The notes under the pieces: generated by a model
Seen by the model: only the letters and a program-made list of their open reading frames with translations
What the model was told of the DNA's origin: nothing
Database searches by the model: none
In this document: piece by piece, positions 1-5,538 of the stretch
Numbering within the stretch: position 1 is the stretch's first letter
How the letters are laid out: each line of letters begins with the position of its first letter
Program-made: the position numbers and the translations under genes
NCBI GenBank assembly: GCA_025922715.1
Contig: JAICHH010000102.1
Coordinates: forward strand, 1-6,611
Reading direction: 5' to 3'
From: Nitrososphaeraceae archaeon
GTDB lineage: Archaea > Thermoproteota > Nitrososphaeria > Nitrososphaerales > Nitrososphaeraceae
Length of the DNA stretch: 6,611 bases

Positions 1-1074
1 AAAACGGGATCGTTTAAGGTAAGAGGAGCTCTTTACAAAATAAATTCTCTCTCTGAAGAGGAAATAAAATATGGGATAATAGCTGCTTCTGCAGGGAATC
101 ATGCACAAGGTGTAGCTTACGCAGCAACTATTAGAAAGATTCAATGTACAATAGTAATGCCAATAAGTGCATCTCCAGCAAAGATTGCGGCTGTAAGATC
201 ATACAATGCACAAGTTATTCTCAAAGGTAATGATTATGACGAGGCATGGATAGCAGCTAAAGAGATAGCTCGAAATAAAAATAAGACAATTATTCCTGCA
301 TTCGATGATCCAGAGGTAATAGCAGGACAAGGTTCAATAGGATTGGAATTATTAGAGGATTTACCAGATTTAGATGAAGTTTATCTTCCTGTTGGTGGTG
401 GTGGGTTAGCCGCAGGAGTTGCCATTGCTATAAAATCAAAAAAAAGAAATATCAAGATAATTGGGGTAGAATCTAAAGCTTTTCCAGCAATGAAAGAATC
501 TATTGAAAAAGGATCACTTCAAACAAAAAAAGGAGAATTTACAATTGCAGATGGAATATCAGTAAAATCTCCCGGAAAATTAACCTTTGAGATAGCAAAA
601 AGATATTTGGATGATATTGTATTGATTGACGATGATTCGATTGTTAAAACTATGTTTTTATTAATGGAACGATCCAAACTAGTAGTAGAACCTGCAGGTG
701 CTGCAAGTCTTGCATATTTACTAACTAATGGACATAAAAATAAAAATAAAAAAATAATATCAATTTTATCAGGTGGTAATGTAGATATGTACTTACTTGG
801 ACAAGTAGTAGCAAAAGGTCTTTTACAAATGAATAGATTGTTAAAAATATTTATTCAATTGCCAGACAAACCAGGAGCATTAAAGACAGTAGTAGATGGT
901 ATTTCAGATTTAAATGTAAATATTGTAGAAGTAGTTCACGATAGGCTTAGTGCCAATATATCTGCAGGAACTGCAGGTGTTTATCTAAGTTTGGAATTGG
1001 AAAATGCGAAACACTGTGAACTTTTAATTAGCTTAATGAAGAAAAAGGGTATTGATTTTCAAATAATTACCTAA
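1..1074 (+). CDS. ilvA: Threonine ammonia-lyase (threonine dehydratase) with ACT domain, 5'-truncated
   Basis: This PLP enzyme deaminates L-threonine to 2-oxobutanoate and ammonia, the first committed step towards isoleucine, in the cytoplasm. The frame is open from the first base, so the Met codon at 157 is internal. Ahead of it lies the PLP-lysine motif GSFKVRGA, with the Schiff-base Lys at codon 16-18. Then come SAGNHAQG (88-111), the glycine-rich phosphate loop PVGGGGLAAG (388-417) and SGGN (769-780). A single ACT domain fills about 841-1071, recognisable by LPDKPGAL and NIVEVVHDR; in this family it usually senses amino-acid effectors. The visible part has 357 residues. Short single-ACT enzymes have about 400, so roughly 45 N-terminal residues lie outside. 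The TdcB-like short form cannot be separated from biosynthetic IlvA by sequence alone, and activity on serine is possible. Two A-runs of 7-8 nt inside the gene are intact. The gene converges with atpC. Confidence 0.93.
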   Translation, partial: KTGSFKVRGALYKINSLSEEEIKYGIIAASAGNHAQGVAYAATIRKIQCTIVMPISASPAKIAAVRSYNAQVILKGNDYDEAWIAAKEIARNKNKTIIPAFDDPEVIAGQGSIGLELLEDLPDLDEVYLPVGGGGLAAGVAIAIKSKKRNIKIIGVESKAFPAMKESIEKGSLQTKKGEFTIADGISVKSPGKLTFEIAKRYLDDIVLIDDDSIVKTMFLLMERSKLVVEPAGAASLAYLLTNGHKNKNKKIISILSGGNVDMYLLGQVVAKGLLQMNRLLKIFIQLPDKPGALKTVVDGISDLNVNIVEVVHDRLSANISAGTAGVYLSLELENAKHCELLISLMKKKGIDFQIIT

Positions 1075-1077
1075 CAG

Positions 1078-1148
<71 letters not shown>

Positions 1149-1158
1149 TAATGATCTA

Positions 1159-2208
1159 TTAAATTAATAATAGTCGATCTATAATATTTTTGGGATCCAT
1201 TTTTTGTTCAATTCCAAAAGCAATAGCTACTAGGTTTTTAATTTCTGTCATTTTTAGTTTAATAGCTGCAGTCATAGGCGCATAGCTAAATATTCTTCCA
1301 TATAATGCCATTGATTTTTTATGTATTAATTCTTCAAAGCTCGATTCAATTTGTGAGATCATAGTGGTATCACTTTCATTTCCTTGATTAGAAACCATAT
1401 CTTTATAAACAGTTTTGGAAAATTCAGATATTGCCTGTTTTACACTATCTGCATGCAACATTTTATTTAGAGCATCTTCATTCACTCGAGAGGTTGTTGC
1501 TATTCTTAATGATTTAATATGTTCTTCTGGAAGTTTCCAATACTTTGCCCTAAGAGTGCTTAAAACATTATAATAGTCTAAATCAAGAGAAACTAGAGGC
1601 TGAAGATCAGCAGGCTTACCTATATTAGTAAAAGCACTAACCAAGCCTTTGTAGTAAATTTTATCAAGATAGAGCTCGAAAATTTGGATATTATTATTTT
1701 CTTTGTAGAGTTGAGCAGCTGAAGAAATATCATTACCGAATTCAGAGGTTTGTAAGGCAGAGACAGTCTCATCGAGATCTTTTGCAACTAGAGCTTTAAC
1801 AATAATATCTCTTCTTCCTATTAGTTCTTCTGCTTGCATATTTATATGGGGAAAAATATCATCATAGGTCTTTCCTAAAGCTTTACTTTTTAAAATTATT
1901 TTGAGATTCCAGAGGATGTATTTTTTATAATATGCATTTACAAGATCTCCTTTAGCTATTTTGGCCATAGAAGAATGAAAATTGAAAAGATCTTCTCTTA
2001 GTGCGATTTCAATTTTTTCGGAAGTTATAGGTTGTTGAATTTTACTCAAAGAATCAACATATGATGTATTTTTTAATCGAGTTACAAATTCATCTAAAGT
2101 TTTGGAATCAGAAAATGATTCTAAATCATGTTTAGATAGCATTGTACCACGTTCAGAAAAAGCTCTAACTGTACCAAAAATTCTTTGAGGTTTGTTAGCT
2201 TTTCCCAA
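1159..2208 (-). CDS. atpC: A/V-type ATP synthase subunit C (AC39/d family)
   Basis: This is the funnel-shaped subunit that caps the membrane rotor ring and links it to the central stalk of the archaeal ATP synthase, on the cytoplasmic membrane face. Its 349 residues fit the family length. Family-like blocks are the N-terminal FGTVRAFSERG (11-21), NLKIILKSKALG (101-112), ELYLDKIYYKGL (178-189), DLDYYNVLSTLRAKYW (209-224) and a C-terminal block around 310-342 (KMTEIKNLVAIAFG). The start is TTG. An in-frame TGA at 2215-2217 leaves only two codons before it, and the first internal ATG (residue 23) would remove the conserved N-terminal block. An out-of-frame ATG sits at 2216-2218. Deleting one A from the run before the TTG would join it in frame, so a one-base sequence error remains possible. 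The gene lies 90 bp downstream of atpH on the same strand, with its own possible TATA box. Confidence 0.85.
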   Translation of the reverse strand: MGKANKPQRIFGTVRAFSERGTMLSKHDLESFSDSKTLDEFVTRLKNTSYVDSLSKIQQPITSEKIEIALREDLFNFHSSMAKIAKGDLVNAYYKKYILWNLKIILKSKALGKTYDDIFPHINMQAEELIGRRDIIVKALVAKDLDETVSALQTSEFGNDISSAAQLYKENNNIQIFELYLDKIYYKGLVSAFTNIGKPADLQPLVSLDLDYYNVLSTLRAKYWKLPEEHIKSLRIATTSRVNEDALNKMLHADSVKQAISEFSKTVYKDMVSNQGNESDTTMISQIESSFEELIHKKSMALYGRIFSYAPMTAAIKLKMTEIKNLVAIAFGIEQKMDPKNIIDRLLLI

Positions 2209-2275
2209 TTTTATTCATCCATCCTTTTATGATACTACTTTATTAATTAAATATTTTTGATGGTAACGAGAGATG

Positions 2276-2283
2276 TATATAAA
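2276..2283 (-). promoter_or_regulatory. Candidate TATA box ahead of atpC
   Basis: TTTATATA on the minus strand matches the archaeal TATA consensus. A start of transcription about 26 nt downstream would fall near 2253, giving a leader of about 45 nt before the TTG start. The leader holds a GGATGG/GATGA stretch (about 2215-2224) that could act as a weak Shine-Dalgarno. It lies in the 90-bp atpH-atpC gap, so atpC may have its own promoter as well as readthrough from atpH. The region is AT-rich, so chance occurrence is a risk. Confidence 0.45.
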
Positions 2284-2298
2284 CAATAGCTATAATAT

Positions 2299-2661
2299 CT
2301 AGGTTCTCTCGAAATTAGATTCATTATCTAGATTTCCTAGAATCATACTGATTACCTTATCTATTGCCTTATCATGATTTTTTTCAATATTATTTTTTAT
2401 GAGATTATAATTTTTTTCAGCCTCTTCTTGGATTAAGAGGGATTCCTTTTCAGATTCTTTCTTAGCATTGTCTAAAATTCCTTTTGCTTCTTCATTTGCT
2501 AATTTAATAATTTTTTCTCGCAATTGTTCTATTTCGCTATTAGAATGAGATAGCATACGTTTCTTTAACTCTTCAATACTAGAATTAATATTCTCAACAT
2601 TAGTTTCAAATTCTGAAAGAGTATTGATTATTCCTTCCACCGTGGAAACATTGGATTCCAA
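2299..2661 (-). CDS. atpH: A/V-type ATP synthase subunit H/G, peripheral-stalk coiled coil
   Basis: The product is a 120-residue, highly charged helical protein rich in Glu, Lys and Asn, with no membrane segment. The central part (about 40-105) has the Ala/Glu/Lys heptad pattern of the AhaH/NtpG family (LANEEAKGILDNAKKESEKE). Subunit H pairs with subunit E as the peripheral stalk that keeps the catalytic head from turning with the rotor. The family is poorly conserved, so the call rests on length, coiled-coil pattern and the neighbouring atpC. The start is taken as TTG at 2661. The frame is open back to a TAA at 2689-2691 without ATG or GTG, and alternatives inside are GTG at codon 8 (2638-2640) and Met35. 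An ATG at 2664-2666 is in the wrong frame by one base. The 65-bp gap from truD is AT-rich with a T5 run near the truD end and no convincing TATA box, so cotranscription with truD is likely. Confidence 0.72.
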   Translation of the reverse strand: MESNVSTVEGIINTLSEFETNVENINSSIEELKKRMLSHSNSEIEQLREKIIKLANEEAKGILDNAKKESEKESLLIQEEAEKNYNLIKNNIEKNHDKAIDKVISMILGNLDNESNFERT

Positions 2662-2726
2662 TTCATCAAAATTGCAATTTAAAGGGAATTAAACCTTACT
2701 TTTAATTAGTAAAAATTATTTTCCTT

Positions 2727-3989
2727 TCAAAATCCTGCTTTAATAGGATCTATTGGTTTTATTAATTCACGTAACAAAGTTGTGGCATAAGATCCTTTTG
2801 GTAATTTAAATGACAGATCAAGCATACCGACATGGCTAAATTCACTACAACATAGCGAAGTCTGCCTGAATCCCATCTGTAAGCTTAATTCTTGCAAATC
2901 TTTTAAATAAAAAGCAGTTGGCGAAATATTTTCATCTGATAAAATTCTTTTAGTAATATGATCAAAACGATTTTTTCCTGGTTGATAATTATACCCCACT
3001 AATCTAATTGCTGGAATAACATCATTATTTGAATCTATTCCTTCTCTAAACCTTCTAATTTTACCAAAAACTAGAGGTTTCTCTATCTCAAAACATAAAT
3101 CTCCATCTTTACACTTTTGGATATCTTCATTGCACAAAAGAGCATTACTGAGACATTTATTAAAAACGTAAGACTGGTAAGCTTGAACAAAGAGTCTTCT
3201 AATATTTATCGGTATAGATCGAATAACTGCAATAGAATCTTTACCTTTCAGAAGTGTATATAAGATTAGTCTTTCTAAATCCATTCCTTTAGGCAAAATT
3301 TTAATCAGTTTTTGATAATTCTTAGGATCTCTACTTCTTTCTCTTATTTCCTTTGAGAACTTGGAATCATATTTGGAAGTATAAGAGAGAAGATATTCAA
3401 TAGCCTTATTATAATTTCTCTCAAGTAATGCTTTACCAACTAAATGAGTTACCATTCTTTCACTTCCAAATCTTTGTAAGCCATAGAAATTAGCAATTTT
3501 ATTTAATTCTAATAAAAAAGGGTGTATATTATTATCAGAAGGTTGATTTATTTTTATTTTGAAGCTATTTCCAATAAGTGCAGATTTTGATAATGGAGTA
3601 CGTAGGAAACCTAATAAGGTCAATTTTGTTTTAGGGGTTATTATATATTTAGGTAAATTCTTTGTTTGTTCACAACTAGTATATTGACTAGTTTCTGCTT
3701 TTGCATCCTTTATCCCCATTATTCTTAGTTTTAAACCTGATTGTTTTTTAATTTCAATTACCGCATGATTAGAATCAATGTTATGTTTTTCCAATAAATA
3801 AAGTGGAAATTTATGTTGGTTATTTTGAACCGAAGAAAAATATGGTGGTTTTAAAAATGTATAATCTATTATTTCGGATACCTGAAATTCTTCATTAGTT
3901 TCCTTTATTGTTCCACTTATACCTGGGAAATTTGTACAATAACATTCCATACCAGCATGGAAATCTATCTCAGGTACAGATTTTATCAC
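2727..3989 (-). CDS. truD: tRNA pseudouridine(13) synthase TruD
   Basis: TruD converts uridine 13 of tRNAs to pseudouridine, and in archaea related enzymes also modify other RNA sites. The 420 residues show all the family landmarks. There is an N-terminal VPEIDFHAGMECYCTNFPG (5-23) leading into GTIKETNEEFQVSE. Motif GIKDAKAETSQ (92-102) carries the catalytic Asp95, and NFYGLQRFG (167-175) follows. Next is RRLFVQAYQSYVFNKCLS (264-281), and last the C-terminal LPKGSYATTLLRE (396-408). The insertion between about 180 and 390 is the TRUD domain. The start is GTG: an in-frame TAG four codons upstream rules out extension, and Met14 would cut into the conserved N-terminus. A TATA box centred about 26 nt before the GTG suggests the mRNA is leaderless. 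It is the first gene of a minus-strand run with atpH and atpC. The pairing of tRNA modification with ATP synthase genes has no obvious functional logic. Confidence 0.93.
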   Translation of the reverse strand: MIKSVPEIDFHAGMECYCTNFPGISGTIKETNEEFQVSEIIDYTFLKPPYFSSVQNNQHKFPLYLLEKHNIDSNHAVIEIKKQSGLKLRIMGIKDAKAETSQYTSCEQTKNLPKYIITPKTKLTLLGFLRTPLSKSALIGNSFKIKINQPSDNNIHPFLLELNKIANFYGLQRFGSERMVTHLVGKALLERNYNKAIEYLLSYTSKYDSKFSKEIRERSRDPKNYQKLIKILPKGMDLERLILYTLLKGKDSIAVIRSIPINIRRLFVQAYQSYVFNKCLSNALLCNEDIQKCKDGDLCFEIEKPLVFGKIRRFREGIDSNNDVIPAIRLVGYNYQPGKNRFDHITKRILSDENISPTAFYLKDLQELSLQMGFRQTSLCCSEFSHVGMLDLSFKLPKGSYATTLLRELIKPIDPIKAGF

Positions 3990-4010
3990 AAAATTAACCT
4001 ATACCAAATT

Positions 4011-4019
4011 AAATATAAA
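4011..4019 (-). promoter_or_regulatory. TATA box of truD (leaderless promoter)
   Basis: The minus strand reads TTTATATTT here. The box centre (about 4015) is 26 nt from the G of the GTG start at 3989, which is the usual TATA-to-initiation distance in archaea. Transcription should begin at or within a few bases of the start codon. No Shine-Dalgarno lies before the GTG, which fits a leaderless mRNA. The BRE side is not strongly purine-rich. Confidence 0.6.
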
Positions 4020-4051
4020 CAATACAACAGTTATATCAATCAACAATAAAT

Positions 4052-4065
4052 AAAGGATTTATATT
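4052..4065 (+). promoter_or_regulatory. BRE and TATA box of hsp20 (leaderless promoter)
   Basis: A purine-rich AAAGGA (4052-4057), which fits a TFB recognition element, is followed directly by TTTATATT (4058-4065). The box centre is about 25 nt ahead of the A of the ATG at 4086, so initiation is expected at or next to the start codon. No Shine-Dalgarno lies between box and ATG. This box and the truD box share a 96-bp divergent region with no room for long leaders. I see no clear inverted-repeat operator. Confidence 0.65.
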
Positions 4066-4085
4066 CAAATAGCATATTAATAATT

Positions 4086-4475
4086 ATGGGTATCGCAACA
4101 TATATGGCTAAAGAAGTTATGAAAGAAATTAATAATAAATCGAAGGAGTTTTATGAATTTATTTTACCTCCTGTAGATATGGTAGAAGATAGTAATGATT
4201 TGCTTGTAATTATAGATTTACCAGGATTTAATAAAAATGACATAACTCTTAGAATAAATAAAAATGTGCTCTCTATCAAGGCCAATAAGCCTGATAACGA
4301 ATACCGAGGTACAGTTTATTTAAAGCATCGTCCTACAAAAATAGATAAAAAAGTTATTTTACCTTTTTTAGTTGATGAGGATGAAGAAATTACTGGAACT
4401 GCTAATTATTCTGATGGAATTATAATGTTGAGAATTCCTGGTAAAAATCTGGGAAATCGAATACCAATTTCCTAA
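4086..4475 (+). CDS. hsp20: Small heat shock protein, Hsp20/alpha-crystallin family
   Basis: This is an ATP-independent holdase that binds unfolding proteins and keeps them soluble for refolding; these proteins form large oligomers in the cytoplasm. The 129-residue product has a short variable N-terminal arm (1-27). An alpha-crystallin domain (about 28-119) opens with PPVDMVEDSNDLLVIIDLPGF and includes the strand NKNVLSIKA (58-66). The late-domain element is YSDGIIMLRIP (108-118), in place of the common A-x-x-x-N-G-V-L. The C-terminal tail carries RIPIS, whose I126-P-I128 is the I-x-I motif that docks on a neighbouring subunit. All parts needed for oligomer assembly are present. The Gly-Ile-Ile-Met-Leu variant is slightly unusual. 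The gene stands alone, diverging from truD and converging on the sulfurtransferase gene. ATG is the natural start given the TATA position. Confidence 0.93.
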   Translation: MGIATYMAKEVMKEINNKSKEFYEFILPPVDMVEDSNDLLVIIDLPGFNKNDITLRINKNVLSIKANKPDNEYRGTVYLKHRPTKIDKKVILPFLVDEDEEITGTANYSDGIIMLRIPGKNLGNRIPIS

Positions 4476-4508
4476 TAAATACATATTAGAGAACTGAATT
4501 CTTTGATA

Positions 4509-4561
4509 TAAAATTATAATTTTACAATTCTTTATAATTTGTTTACTTGTTTTTATTTATT
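4509..4561 (+). terminator. Probable terminator of hsp20: 16-bp AT palindrome followed by T-runs
   Basis: A perfect 16-bp palindrome, TAAAATTATAATTTTA (4509-4524), lies 33 bases after the hsp20 stop. T-rich sequence follows, including TTTTT at 4550-4554, and leads into the TTTATT repeat. Oligo-T on the non-template strand is the main archaeal termination signal. An A/T-only hairpin would be weak, so the T-runs probably do the work. AATTCTTT occurs on both sides of the palindrome (4497-4504 and 4526-4533). Confidence 0.5.
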
Positions 4562-4586
4562 ATTTATTTATTATTTATTTATTATT
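4552..4586. repeat. 11-bp tandem A/T repeat at the 3' end of the sulfurtransferase gene
   Basis: On the plus strand the A residues are spaced 4, 3, 4, 4, 3, 4, 4, 3 from 4555 to 4584. This is about three copies of an 11-bp unit (ATTTATTTATT). The last copy contains the sulfurtransferase stop codon (TAA on the minus strand, 4582-4584), so that strand reads a string of TAA stops right after the gene. It resembles the (ATAA)8 repeat after ilvA but has a different period. Confidence 0.9.
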
Positions 4587-5538
4587 CTGCTGATAAATCC
4601 CAATAATTAGCATCTTTAAATTCAATTTTTGGTTTTCCTAATGATTTCCAGTCTTTAAATGATTTAGAATATAATTTCACATTTTTAATACCTGCTAATT
4701 TTAATGCATAAAATGCAAGACCAGATAAAGTTCCTACACTACCACAATAAGTAATTGCTTCCGAATCTGGAGGAATCCCTCTATTTTCAACAAAACGTTT
4801 TAATTCGTCAACAGATCGCAAAATATGGTTATCATTACCCAACATAGTGTACGGAATATTTTTAGCGCTAGGAATATGTTCAGATAGAAAATTAAGTCGT
4901 TCTCTAGAATCAACTAATACCTTATCAGGATTATTTTGTATAGATTCAACATATGTAGCATCTGCATATATAGATTGATTTAATTTAAGAGAATGAGTCG
5001 TTTCTGGGAATTTATTAATGTGATTTTCAATTTCCAAACCAAGATTTTTCCAATTTGTATAGGTCATTTCCAGAAGTGAAGTGTTCTCATGACCAACATA
5101 TTGAAATGTCCAAGTAACTCGTGCTGCCAAAGCTCCAAAAGTATCATCATATACTACTACAGGCATTTCATCATAGATACCAAGATTTTGTAACAATTTG
5201 ACAATCTGTTCAGGAGAATCATTTGAGAGTAAGTTTGCTAGAGGTAATGATACTGCGGTAGGTATATGTCCTTTTTTATAATCTTCTATTCTACGAACGT
5301 CTACAACTCGTACTGCTTTTTTTCGAATCAATGCACGTAACGTTTCTACATCACAGACAATAGGAAGCTTGTAAATGGTTCCTTTCACTTTAAATTGTGT
5401 TTTTATATTATTAGTTTCCTTCTGGTTTTGTTGCTTTAAAATTGAACTTTTTACATTTATATTTTTAGACTTTGCCTGAATATCATACTTAAGTTCGCCT
5501 TGAGTGTTCTTATTCTTTAAATTAATCAAGCCGCACAT
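4582..5538 (-). CDS. Two-domain rhodanese-type sulfurtransferase (thiosulfate/3-mercaptopyruvate sulfurtransferase family)
   Basis: The protein has two rhodanese domains. Domain I (about 56-172) contains VVDVRRIEDYKKGHIPTAV and VVVYDDTFGALAARV. It has Asp at 131-132 where an active domain has Cys, so it is the usual non-catalytic half. Domain II (about 188-305) has VLVDSRERLNFLSEHIPSA and the loop YCGSVGTLSG with catalytic Cys265 (codon 4744-4746). The enzyme should move sulfane sulfur from thiosulfate or mercaptopyruvate to an acceptor. The loop CGSVGT differs from the CGSGVT seen in many family members, so the donor is uncertain. Residues 1-50 are an Asn/Lys/Gln-rich extension beyond the usual length of about 280. 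GTG at codon 51 (5386-5388) is an alternative start giving 268 residues. I keep the ATG because it overlaps the upstream reductase gene by 13 bp, typical of translational coupling; AGAGG sits three bases before it. No signal peptide is seen. Confidence 0.88.
   Translation of the reverse strand: MCGLINLKNKNTQGELKYDIQAKSKNINVKSSILKQQNQKETNNIKTQFKVKGTIYKLPIVCDVETLRALIRKKAVRVVDVRRIEDYKKGHIPTAVSLPLANLLSNDSPEQIVKLLQNLGIYDEMPVVVYDDTFGALAARVTWTFQYVGHENTSLLEMTYTNWKNLGLEIENHINKFPETTHSLKLNQSIYADATYVESIQNNPDKVLVDSRERLNFLSEHIPSAKNIPYTMLGNDNHILRSVDELKRFVENRGIPPDSEAITYCGSVGTLSGLAFYALKLAGIKNVKLYSKSFKDWKSLGKPKIEFKDANYWDLSAE

Noticed and set aside
157..159. ATG that could be taken as the start of the threonine ammonia-lyase
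   Set aside because: The frame is open upstream to base 1 and encodes the essential PLP-lysine motif and SAGNHAQG, so the gene starts outside the window.
436..754. A-runs of 7-8 nt inside ilvA as programmed frameshift sites
   Set aside because: The reading frame is continuous with conserved family motifs on both sides. The runs fit Lys/Asn codons in an AT-rich genome.
2209..2298. Possible C/D box small RNA in the atpH-atpC gap (TATGATA and TTGATGG on the plus strand)
   Set aside because: Neither box matches the RUGAUGA consensus well and no CUGA D box is correctly spaced.
4509..4524. Perfect 16-bp palindrome as a regulator-binding operator
   Set aside because: It consists only of A and T in an AT-rich spacer between gene ends, with no promoter beside it. 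A terminator role or chance is more likely.
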